Assembly: GCA_011763485.2 (NCBI GenBank)
Contig: JAANSK020287379.1
Location: 1 to 20,201 of the forward strand
DNA from: Isoetes engelmannii
Taxonomy: Eukaryota > Streptophyta > Lycopodiopsida > Isoetales > Isoetaceae
Length of the DNA: 20,201 nucleotides
Reading direction: 5' to 3'
This document shows positions 12,601 to 19,187 of this stretch, one piece after another. A program made the translations under genes and the position numbers. The notes beneath the pieces are model-generated. The model searched no databases and was not told the origin of the DNA. It worked only from the letters and a program-made list of their open reading frames with translations. The number at the start of each line of letters is the position of its first letter. Positions within the stretch are counted from its first letter, which is position 1.

Positions 12601-13162
12601 AGGTAAATGCCTTTTGTTTTGGAGTTATTTGTTTACCAGAGGAAATGGCGTACTCAGATTCCTTCTGCATCCCAGATATTGACAATCGGGAAAAAACAGT
12701 TCGGTGAAATCCAATTGGTGTTCAGGGGATTAAAAGCGATGTTGGTTATTGCATTTATCGCAGTAATTATTGTACTCATAAAAGTAATGCACCTCACAGT
12801 TGGGGATCTCTTTGCAAGCCTTCTTGCGTTCTTGCCAACAGGCTGGGCACTTTTGCAGGTATTGAATGCTTGCCTGTCTATGCTCTGAAGAACGCTTTAA
12901 CGCTTATTACTCGTTTCTCTTTGCTTCACAGATTAGTATCGTATGTAAGCCAGTGCTCCGTGCACTTGGATTATGGGGGTCGATCATGTCCCTTGCCCAA
13001 GCATATGAATTTCTTATTGGGCTTATGGTGTTCACACCTGTTGCAGTTCTGGCTTGGTTTCCTTTTGTGTCAGAATTTCAAACACGGCTGCTCTTTAACC
13101 AAGCATTTAGCAGAGGATTGCAGATATCACGTATTCTCATGGGAAACAAAAAAGCAGAATAA
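192..13162 (+). CDS. CALS5: Callose synthase (1,3-beta-glucan synthase), CalS5/GSL2-like, C-terminal part, 5' end outside window
   Basis: The product makes callose, a beta-1,3-glucan, from UDP-glucose at the plasma membrane. Members of the CalS5 group are known for callose in pollen or spore walls. I read 23 exons: 192..299, 366..448, 515..599, 2504..2658, 2806..2935, 3006..3100, 3167..3214, 3287..3389, 3470..3621, 3729..3838, 3909..4028, 4965..5033, 5524..5710, 5778..5889, 5984..6103, 6172..6287, 6376..6459, 6678..6790, 11387..11616, 11692..12486, 12552..12602, 12676..12858, 12932..13162. Every intron is GT-AG and every junction keeps phase, totalling 1159 residues plus TAA. Family members are about 1900 residues, so roughly 60% is here. 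Diagnostic stretches are FREEDLISDREMD, RLHLLLTVKES, GEGKPENQNH, HEYIQVGKGRDVGLNQ, FNPSGFEWQKIVDDW and RLLFNQAFSRGLQISRIL. CalS5-like wording (TDILNLM, DLDQEIYRI, LLAFLPTGWALLQ) guides the subgroup call, which is from memory and less sure than the family. No frame break is seen, so the gene looks functional. The start of exon 2 (366 or 381) is the least certain edge. Confidence 0.96.
1399..1582 (-). repeat. Candidate copia 3' LTR (about 184 bp)
   Basis: The minus-strand LTR would start with TGTTAGAGTA directly after the polypurine tract and end with ...CATCTTCA at 1399. The inner part contains an AACTAACTAA motif (near 1468) that also occurs near 4640 and 9709 in the two other intronic LTR candidates. 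The end at 1399 is set by resemblance to the LTR end at 9675 (TGAAGATG against TGAAGACG), so it is approximate. Confidence 0.55.
1399..2330 (-). mobile_element. Degraded Ty1/copia retrotransposon 3' part: RT tail, RNase H, PPT and LTR
   Basis: Read on the minus strand, 2120..2055 translates to VDTTVYRQLVRGPIHGL, matching the end of the copia RT (YRQLVGSL block). 1989..1905 gives DADWA then FLGNNA, the RNase H front, and 1660..1595 gives remnants resembling the ADGLTKP...QLGL tail. Immediately after it comes a polypurine tract (AAAAAGGGGG, complement of 1583..1592) and then TGTTAGAG, a typical copia LTR start (complement of 1575..1582). Several stops and frame changes show that it is dead. It lies antisense to the host gene, within intron 3. 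Confidence 0.75.
3729..6790 (+). CDS. CALS5: Callose synthase exons 10-18: cytosolic glucan synthase catalytic loop
   Basis: These exons encode residues 320-663, the core of the FKS1-like glucan synthase domain (GT48). Visible hallmarks in order are SVLTPYYSEE, the VTILFYLQKIYPDEW block, ASFRGQTLSRTVRGMMYYRK, ADMKFTYVATCQIYG, YPSLRVAYIDEVEE, GEGKPENQNH (about residues 533-542) followed by FTRGEALQTIDMNQDNYLEE, PPTILGVREHCFTGSVSSLA, and VRFHYGHPDVFDR. In this family the loop is thought to bind UDP-glucose and hold the active site. Exon 12 is short (69 bp) and sits after the copia-bearing intron 11; its join restores SRT-VRGMMYY exactly. All introns here except 11 and 12 are below 220 bp. Confidence 0.96.
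4240..4845 (-). mobile_element. Copia LTR plus primer-binding site fragment, antisense in intron 11
   Basis: The complement of 4524..4536 reads TGGTATCAGAACC, nearly the initiator-Met tRNA primer-binding site of plant copia elements. On the plus strand the presumed LTR follows from 4537 to about 4845, where the complement reads GTTAGTGCTAGG, close to the expected TGTTAG start but with the first base changed. The LTR candidate carries AACTAACTAAA (near 4638), shared with the other two intronic LTRs. Bases 4240..4523 would be the element's untranslated leader. No coding part remains. The LTR edges are uncertain. Confidence 0.5.
4770..4829. repeat. Two tandem copies of a 30-bp unit
   Basis: The unit beginning TATAATGTGTAACATTGTCT occurs at 4770..4799 and again at 4800..4829, with a single mismatch at the last base. 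It lies within the candidate copia LTR of intron 11 and is a recent local duplication, judging by its near identity in otherwise decayed sequence. Confidence 0.9.
5034..5523 (+). other. Intron 12 (490 bp) with an internal diverged direct repeat
   Basis: The intron starts GTGAAGG and ends TTTGTCGCAG. Two stretches near 5098..5145 and 5186..5238 share AACAA-TG-TTGGGT and CTGC-TCAAGAA blocks in the same order, suggesting an old duplication. Nothing coding or transposon-like is recognised in the remainder. Confidence 0.6.
9663..9674 (-). other. Copia primer-binding site (initiator Met tRNA)
   Basis: The complement reads TGGTATCAGAGC, the canonical sequence complementary to the 3' end of plant initiator tRNA-Met, which primes minus-strand synthesis in Ty1/copia elements. 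It abuts the LTR edge at 9675 with no gap. Confidence 0.8.
9675..9810 (-). repeat. Candidate copia 5' LTR (about 136 bp)
   Basis: Directly beside the primer-binding site the minus strand ends ...CGTCTTCA, giving the expected CA terminus. The other edge reads CGTTAGCATT at 9810, one base away from the usual TGTTAG start. The length is short for a plant copia LTR. It shares the AACTAACTAA motif with the LTR candidates in introns 3 and 11, which suggests one element family. Confidence 0.6.
11387..13162 (+). CDS. CALS5: Callose synthase exons 19-23: end of catalytic domain and C-terminal membrane segments
   Basis: Exons 19-23 encode residues 663-1159. Exon 19 carries the HHEYIQVGKGRDVGLNQ and GEQTLSRDIYRLGHRFDFFR blocks. 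Exon 20 is the largest (795 bp) and holds the first hydrophobic helices, near residues 741-760, 786-803, 817-832, 878-891, 898-920 and 976-994. It also has the GRTILHGG motif and FNPSGFEWQKIVDDW. Exon 21 (51 bp) is a single helix, and exons 22-23 add about three more before the charged tail MGNKKAE. This gives roughly ten membrane helices, as expected for the C-terminal channel-forming part. The motif usually read as R-x-T-G-R-G-F is KDTGKGF here (about residues 849-855), a conservative change. The stop TAA at 13160..13162 overlaps an AATAAA hexamer (13158..13163). Confidence 0.96.
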
Positions 13163-13188
13163 ATGTCTTAAATCATCATCGTGCTACT
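13163..13188 (+). other. Start of callose synthase 3' UTR, before the duplicated repeat
   Basis: Only about 26 bases separate the stop codon from the point where the duplicated sequence begins (about 13189). The true 3' UTR must therefore run into this repeat. The one AATAAA seen nearby overlaps the stop codon (13158..13163) and is unlikely to be the poly(A) signal; no other clear signal was found. Confidence 0.4.
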
Positions 13189-13750
13189 TGCTTATCACTC
13201 AGTCAGTGGAGCCAGCAACTGTGGCCTTCATTTCAAAGCATGCAAGAATGCAAAGCACTTAATCAGAAGATATATATTTGCAATGCGTTGGAACTGGACC
13301 TAGACTGATGTAAATGCAAAAGAATTTTGGAAAAGATTGTTATGAGAATCTAGGTAGCAGCCCCTTTGAAAACTTTTAAAGCATTGACCTACATGCTTTT
13401 GAAAGGCAAGACATGACATTGCGATCTTCCTACTTATGCCAAAGTTGTTTTAAATGACAAAATCTGTAAATCATACTTCTTTGTCATCATTTTTTGTCTT
13501 TTATTTAGAGTCATTAGTCTATTTAGGGTTCCTTAACGTCCTAGGCCTCGTCATTTAGGCCCAGGATTTAATTTCGGCTATCCGTCGTAGGAGTGCTATA
13601 CCCTATCACAATCCCAACAAAAAATGTTATGACAGTCAGCAGGTACGTTATGGCCATAACAACCATAAATGCTGACACGTGTGCAGACCATTCATATTTT
13701 CTTTCATTTCGCAGGCCATAGCTGAACCTTCAGGCTCCTCTGTTTTGCAA

Positions 13751-13881
13751 GTCTTGATGCGAAGCTTCAAGCTCCTTTTCTCGAAGTCTTTCTTTGCGGT
13801 CTTGATTTCGAGGTCTTTTTTGGATGTCTTTTTTCGAGGTCTTTTTTTTAGGTCTTGATTCGAAGCTTCAAGCTCCTTTTT
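13751..13881. repeat. Direct repeat of about 29 bp at 101-bp spacing
   Basis: GTCTTGATKCGAAGCTTCAA followed by GCTCCTTTT occurs at 13751..13779 and 13852..13880. Between them the motif GAGGTCTTTTTT recurs several times, so the whole stretch is a pyrimidine-rich degenerate repeat inside the 1200-bp insert. Confidence 0.8.
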
Positions 13882-14446
13882 TAGGTCTTTTTTGCACTTT
13901 TGCTTTTATTTCTTTGCAGGGCAGAGGATTTGGAAGATGCTTCCTTTGATTTTTTGAGGCAGAGTATTTCCCTGTGAGTCTTCCACGTGTTTTGCACCTT
14001 CCCTACTATTCTTTTGCTTCCTTGATTCTTATCCTTCTTGCATCCTTCGACAATCAGGCTAGATATTTCGGCAACTGCAAGCAGATCCGACGTTTCCTTC
14101 AGTTACCCTTTCTTCTCTGGAATTTTTGTAGCCTTATGTCTCTGTTTTCACAAAATACATGCTATAGCTAGCTTCCCTCCATTGCTAGACCTTCCGACAT
14201 TGGATAAGGGCTGAAAACTGTCTAAAATACTCAAATTTAAGCTGTCACTCATGCTAGGGCAGTGCCTGCAGGTCATGAGGCTGCTTGTAGACCTCTTGAA
14301 ATTGCTTCTTCACAAGCAGCAAGGGATGAATCTGATGATCCAAACCTACTGGAACAGGTATTTTCCCTATGACCTCTCAGTAGTTACCTCTCAAGCTTAA
14401 CATTTGCAGAGTTAGTTCCGGTTTCGAGGAAGGGATTGCCAATAAT

Positions 14447-14725
14447 ATTAGGTTAATATTAACTTAACGGAGGCATTGCGGTTAATATTAAGAAGATAAC
14501 ACTAACTTAAAGGAAGTATATATGAACTAACTTTTTTTTGGCCTTTAACAAAAAATAACTTAATTTTTTTTGGTGCGACGACATTTTACTAGGCTCTATT
14601 AAGTTAAAGTCTTAACGGAAAGCTAACTTAACTTTGGTGCGAACATAAAATGTCTTAAGTATTTAACTAAGACATTTAACAAAATTTAACTTAATATTAA
14701 CTTAACGTCGGGTGTGAAGGTACCC
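14447..14725. repeat. AT-rich subterminal inverted-repeat tract
   Basis: The palindromic TTAATATTAACTTAACG block occurs near 14452..14468 and 14690..14706, and several TTAACTTAA variants lie between. GGTGCGA followed by ACA...AAATGTC or its complement appears twice in the middle (14571, 14636). It forms the right-hand part of the 1200-bp insert and may be a nested MITE or simply the transposon's subterminal repeats. Confidence 0.5.
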
Positions 14726-15305
14726 TTAGAGCCGAACAGATCATTTGGAAAATAGGCAGTGTCGAGCAAATTGGGTATGCATTCTTGCGTCCTAGAATTA
14801 AAACAACTCCCCATTCTTGTAAGCAACCGCAAGACACAGATAAATTTTTGCAAGTAGCTGGGTGGGCAAAAATGCCATCTCGGTTTTACCTTCAAAAGAT
14901 TGTTGGCATTACAATACTGGAGATAACATCCATTTATTATTGTTGGCGCCAAAATTGGAATTCCAGTACAAGAATTCTTAGCACCACTTCGATATGTCCA
15001 TCAAAATATGTCCACTTGCAAATTCTTGAAGATCTGCAATACCAACCTAGGCCATCAAATTTGAAATCTTGAATAGAAGAGTTCTTAGCACCATCAAATA
15101 TAGAATCTTGACCTGTAGGGTCCAAGAGATATAATGCCAAGACGATAATGAAGACATTGACATTTGATGTGAAATCAATAATTAATGCATGTGCCTCCTT
15201 AACTGCTTGCAACTTGTCGTTCTCATGTTCTCATGTTCCTTCTGATAGGGCTAGAGAAAAACTAGTACTCTTGCAAATTAAACTATTGGAAAATGTAGGT
15301 TAGGC

Positions 15306-16260
15306 ATGAGAGAAAGCTGGTTTGTAGTGGGGGTTAAAACTAGGGATAAGTGTGCTCGCTTTTACTTTGCAGTAGCCAAAAGTAGACGGCAAGCAAAATC
15401 TGTTCATTCCCTCCTGCTTCTTGATGGCTCTCTCCTCTCTGATCCAGTACAACTCAAGCAATATCTTTTTGATCATTTCTCTTCCTTCTTTCCCAACACC
15501 CCTTGCCATTTCAGGAGGACATGTAAACTGTTGTGTTGTCTAAGGTACATCCAGCTATTTCCTCTGAGCAAAGGAAGTTACTTGATTCGAGTATTACAAA
15601 AGAGCATCTGAAGGAGGTGGTGTTTCATTTGAAGCATGATAAATGTCCTGGTCTTGACGGCTTTTCCATTGAGTTCTTTTAAACCTGCTAGACTTGGCTC
15701 GACAATGATGCCTATGATGCTTTTTGTGACATTCATCGTCCTCGAAGTTTAAATAAGATCCTCAACATTGAGTGCATCTCCCTCATTCCAAAATGCAAAG
15801 AGTCTAGATCCACTTCTAATTGGCGTCCCATCACTTTTCTCTCATCAGTTTACAACTTTTTACTATATTCTTGGCTGATAAGGTGCGCGACATCCTAGCT
15901 GAGTCTATTTCTTCTATACAATCTGGGTTTCTCCCTCGTTGATGCATCTTGAGCAATGTTGCAGCTGCTTATGGGGGCATGTATTGAGCTCACTTACATG
16001 GTCATCAGGTGGTGCTTCTCAAACTAGACTTTGCTAAAGTCTATGATAGTATGGATTGGTTATTTTGGAGAATTGTCTTCTTGCTTTAGGATTTGGTGAG
16101 GCATTCATCCGTGATGTTATGAAGCTTCATGTGTTGGCTCGGTCTATAATGCTCTTTCAAGATGAGCTATCTTAAATCTTTATTGTTGGTCGTGGGATCC
16201 CACAAGGTTGTCCCTTGGTTCCTTTGCTCTTCACTATTGTGGCAAAAGCATTGTCTTAGG
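15306..16260 (+). pseudogene. Degenerate LINE (non-LTR retrotransposon) reverse transcriptase
   Basis: In shifting plus-strand frames I read KTRDKCARFYFAVAKSRRQA then a LLLLDGSLLSDP block (about 15345..15450), KCPGLDGFSIEFF (15641..15679), SLIPKCKESRS and NWRPITFLSS (about 15778..15845), KLDFAKVYDSMDW (about 16020..16058) and GIPQGCPLVPLLFTIVAKALS (about 16194..16258). These are the fingers-to-palm landmarks of plant LINE RT (pre-RT region, PGxDGF, LIPK...WRPI, LDxxKAYDxxDW, GxxQGCPLSPLLF). At least four stops and several frame changes break it. The FADD box and everything after it are not recognisable, so it is truncated or diverged just before the duplicated repeat B begins. Confidence 0.85.
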
Positions 16261-16306
16261 TATTTGTTGTCGCCACTCGTAAGATGTCATTCAAGGTCTA
16301 CCCATG

Positions 16307-17157
16307 CTTACCACTTAAGAGTGGAGTCAGCAATTGTGGCTTTCAACAACATGCAAGAACGCGAAAGAAATGCGTAATCAGATATCAATTTGTGTGTTGG
16401 AACTGGAGCTACGCTAACATAAATGTAAGAAGAATTTTGAAAAAGATTGTTATTACTCTAGGCAGTCCCTCTCAAAACTTCTAAAGCATCGGCCTACATG
16501 TTATGGAAATGCAATGACTTATGACATTAAAATTGCGAAATTGCTCTTAATACAAAGTTATTAAAAAGGAAAATTATTGTATAAATTAGAAAGGACAATT
16601 TTTTGTCAACACCTTTTTCTTTTTAATAGAGTTATATTACTTTATAAAAAGAGTCAAATAGATCATTTGAGAAATACGAAAATAAGCAACGTCAAGCAAA
16701 TTGGGTATGTACTCTTGCATTTTAGAATCAAACAAGGTCAAGCAATTGCGAAAATATGAAGTTTTTGTTTGTTTGCTTGCACAACTTGCGTCCTAGAATC
16801 AAAACAAGACCAAGCAATTGTGAGACATATGAAATTTTTGTTTGTTTGCTTTGATGTCGTGCAAGGTAGACTCACTCCCGAATTTTGCAGGGTGGGCAAG
16901 ACTGTCATTCCAGTTTACTTCCATATTACCTCATTCTAAATCATAATTGCATTCAAAACGTGGGATTACAACCATGGAGATAATATCCACTTATTATAGT
17001 TGGCGCCAAAACTGGAATTCAAGTAAAAGAATTTTGAGGACACTTCCTCACCTTGATTTGCAATACCAACCTAGGCCATCAAGTTTAGAATCCTTGGAGG
17101 GTCCAAGAGATATAATGCCAAGACAACAATGAAGACATTGACATTTAATGTGAATAA
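16307..17157. repeat. Duplicated 3'-flank sequence, copy B (uninterrupted)
   Basis: This copy matches copy A from GCTTACCACT to GAAGACATTGACATTTAATG but lacks the 1200-bp insert, so it represents the empty site. It begins within about 50 bases of the last recognisable LINE RT motif. It is longer in one place, where a 71-bp-period internal duplication occurred. No coding potential is apparent: the open frames crossing it are short and match nothing. Confidence 0.8.
16721..16852. repeat. Internal tandem duplication, period about 71 bp
   Basis: YTAGAATCAAA-CAAG then CAAGCAATTG, ATATGAA and TTTTTGTTTGTTTGCTT occur in order at 16721..16779 and again at 16791..16852. Copy A has only one equivalent (near 14792), so this duplication postdates the split of the two copies or was lost from A. 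Confidence 0.75.
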
Positions 17158-17165
17158 AGACTCCT

Positions 17166-17984
17166 TCAAGATCACTCTCCGACGATTTGAAGCTTGTCCA
17201 ATAATCCTTACTTCATCTTAGTGTAGGTCCAAAACTTCAGTAAACAAATAAAGATCAGATCATAGCATTTTTCTAAGTCAAAACTTACATTATGACCATA
17301 GGAATGCAACATGTCAAATAGTTTATCCAGTAATAAATACATTTAATAGCTTAGACATTCTCCACACTATAACGACGTCTCACAAGCTCCCATATGCATC
17401 TCATGACTTGATCCCCAAGGGTTCTAAACCATAATCCTTAGCAAAGTTTAAAACAACTTTACAAAAAACTCAGTTTCCTTAGCTCATGATTTAATGATAT
17501 ACAACTAATATTGGCGCGTTGTCCGGTGCGTGGAGACAGCTTTTGCCAATAGTCTATGCCAAGACTATTTTTTCCAGTATTGTCCTAGGTCTAACCTTAT
17601 ATTTTTTTCAACCATTCAAAGCAATGCATGTTCTTAACGCTTCCATGCAAATTTAATACACGCTTATCCGCGCACTTGCTGGATGTGATAGATTCATGGC
17701 CAACATATCTCCCTTTGGACATCCTTCATCATGTTACCAACATATTGTAGACAGCAAAAAAGAGAGAAATCTTAAACCATTCAAGCTTCCTCTACCTACC
17801 TACCTATCTATCTATCTTTATCATAATCTATCTCCAAATTAGATCTGTAAATCGGCACTTTATCCAATCTCTACCTGATTCAACAGGGTTTCGCAAAAAA
17901 AATTCTAATTCTCTTTCAACTTTGCAGATTCAGAGTCCAACAGAATCCTAAGCATCGTGTTTCATGCACACACACACAACCACC
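17166..17984. other. Intergenic stretch with a microsatellite, no gene recognised
   Basis: I find no coding region, RNA gene or transposon hallmark here. 17788..17815 is a CTAC/CTAT tetranucleotide run, and a short (CA)n lies at about 17966..17978. Confidence 0.6.
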
Positions 17985-18093
17985 CACCCCTAGGTCCTAG
18001 GTGGCCACCCTAGGAGTTGAAACATGTAGGCCTTCACTGAGTGTGCATCCCCTCGGGCCAACATCATACAACATAGACTCATTACCCATAGTG

Positions 18094-18098
<5 letters not shown>

Positions 18099-18152
<54 letters not shown>
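18099..18152. repeat. (GA)27 microsatellite
   Basis: Fifty-four uninterrupted bases of GA lie at the 3' end of the minus-strand SINE-like unit. An open frame across it encodes an Arg-Glu run and is an artefact. Confidence 0.98.
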
Positions 18153-18156
<4 letters not shown>

Positions 18157-18340
18157 CTTTTTAACGTCACGCCACTAGGCAGCATCCAACTGGACATGTG
18201 ACGACACACCACACTATACACATTGCGTCTGTGGATTTTGAAGCCCATAGTTCAGAGTTCGACTCTAGGCGGTCTCGAACTCGAGACCTCACATTGCTAG
18301 GACTAGTGTGCTACCACTAGACCAAAGGCCCAGGCGCTGG
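18153..18340 (-). mobile_element. tRNA-derived SINE-like element
   Basis: The complement of 18311..18324 reads TGGTCTAGTGGTAG, a good pol III A box, and the complement of 18271..18280 reads GTTCGAGACC, a B box, about 30 bases downstream as in a tRNA. The body then runs toward lower coordinates and ends at the (CT)n tract, a common kind of SINE tail. It is not a functional tRNA: no complete cloverleaf is formed. The edges are approximate. Confidence 0.6.
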
Positions 18341-18441
18341 CCCTGGGTCCTAGGTGGCCACCCTAGGAGTTGGAACATGTAGGCCTTCATTGAGCGTGCA
18401 TACCCTCAGCTCATAAAGACTCATGGAATGGGATACTAGAC

Positions 18442-19172
18442 AACGTAAAAACGACTTACACTACATTCTATCTCCTAGTCCAATCGTGTGTTGACACATG
18501 GCAGTGATTCTTTTAAGGAATATAGAGTAAATTTTTTTCATTCAATTTTTCGAGACATTTACCCAATATTCCGCACATTTACCCAACATTCTCCCACAGA
18601 ATGTAATGTAAGTTGTTTTTTTTTCACGTAACAAAAGTGTCACTTTAGGTGACATTCTCATGTGTCAGCAATGCCTCCGCGCGGAGTGCCTCCACATGAG
18701 AATGTTAGCAATGCCTCCGCGCGGAGTGCTTTCACATGAGAATGTCAGCAATGCCTCCGCGCGGAGTGCTTCCACATGAGAATGTCACCTTGTATACATA
18801 AAGAGACTCGTAATATGAAAGGGATGTCGCTAACAACAGCGCCGAATATGAAAGAAAAAAGGTAAACCTATTTTTCGTTTTCGCATCTCTGTTCTTTCTC
18901 TATTCTGTTGCATACCTCTGAGACCCAAATCCATTTCCGTATACAGGCATTGCTGACACATGAGAATGTCACCTAAAGTGACATTTTTGTTACGTGAAAA
19001 CCACTTACATTACATTCTGCGGGAAAATGCTGGGTAAATGTGCAAAGTACTGAGTAAATGTCTAGGAAAATTGAATGTAAAATTTACTTTACATTCCTCA
19101 AAAGAATTACTACCACATGTCATCACACAATTGGACTAAAGCGTAGAATATAATGTAAGTGGTTTTTACGTT
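18442..19172. mobile_element. Nested foldback element with about 230-bp terminal inverted repeats
   Basis: The left arm 18442..18676 and right arm 18945..19172 are reverse complements over most of their length, from AACGTAAAAAC at the tips to GTCAGCAATGCCT at the inner ends. Each arm is itself palindromic at its edges: ACGTAAAAAC-ACTTACA at 18443 pairs with TGTAAGT-GTTTT...ACGT ending at 18629, and likewise 18992 with 19171. So each arm contains a MITE of about 180-187 bp. No coding sequence and no clear target duplication were found. The superfamily is unknown. Confidence 0.8.
18665..18784. repeat. Three tandem 40-bp repeats, each with a 12-bp GC palindrome
   Basis: Units at 18665..18704, 18705..18744 and 18745..18784 differ at only a few bases. 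Each carries the perfect palindrome CTCCGCGCGGAG and then CACATGAGAATGT, whose complement ACATTCTCATGTG stands just before the first unit (18652..18664). The array sits in the loop of the foldback element. Confidence 0.95.
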
Positions 19173-19187
19173 TGCTTGCCAACCTGA

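Larger units (their letters stand above)
13526..14725. mobile_element. 1200-bp non-autonomous DNA transposon, PIF/Harbinger-like, TTA target duplication
   Basis: The left end reads GGGTTCCTTAACG and the right end, complemented, reads GGGTACCTTCACACC, a short imperfect inverted repeat. TTA flanks both sides (13523..13525 and 14726..14728). Removing the 1200 bp rejoins sequence that aligns without interruption to copy B near 16635..16675 (AGATCATTTG follows in both), giving an empty-site check. TTA target sites and GGG-type ends fit the PIF/Harbinger superfamily, by established knowledge. No transposase is present. The inside holds a 29-bp direct repeat, exon-like pieces and an AT-rich inverted-repeat tail. 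Confidence 0.72.
13189..15175. repeat. Duplicated 3'-flank sequence, copy A (interrupted)
   Basis: Bases 13189..13525 and 14726..15175 align collinearly with 16307..17157. Shared landmarks include GGAGYCAGCAAYTGTGGC, TTTGRAAAAGATTGTTAT, AGCAAATTGGGTATG, TTGGCGCCAAAA, GCAATACCAACCTAGGCCAT and GGTCCAAGAGATATAATGCC. The copies are clearly diverged, with many substitutions and small gaps. Copy A is split by a 1200-bp insert. It could be the callose synthase 3' region duplicated downstream, or the non-coding tail of a transposon present twice; I cannot decide. Confidence 0.8.
17985..18422. repeat. About 80-bp direct repeats flanking the SINE-like unit
   Basis: TAGGTCCTAGGTGGCCACCC and the following AGGAGTTG-AACATGTAGGCCTTCA stretch occur at about 17989..18057 and 18346..18416, nearly identical. 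They are much longer than a normal retroposon target duplication. This suggests either a duplication that captured the SINE or a larger repeat family in which it sits. Confidence 0.8.

Noticed and set aside
12503-12685. Minus-strand open frame across exons 21 and 22
   Set aside because: It is a shadow of the callose synthase exons and intron 21.
14686-15212. Overlapping open frames of about 90 residues on both strands
   Set aside because: They lie in copy A of the non-coding duplicated repeat, are not preserved in copy B, and match nothing.
18001-18201. 66-residue open frame with an Arg-Glu run
   Set aside because: It is generated by the (GA)27 microsatellite; the flanks are repeat sequence without homology.
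18271-18324. Possible functional tRNA gene
   Set aside because: A and B boxes are present but no acceptor stem or proper anticodon arm can be formed, so a SINE head is the better reading.
18665-18784. CRISPR-like array
   Set aside because: The repeats are contiguous with no spacers, and the genome is eukaryotic; it is a tandem repeat in a foldback element.
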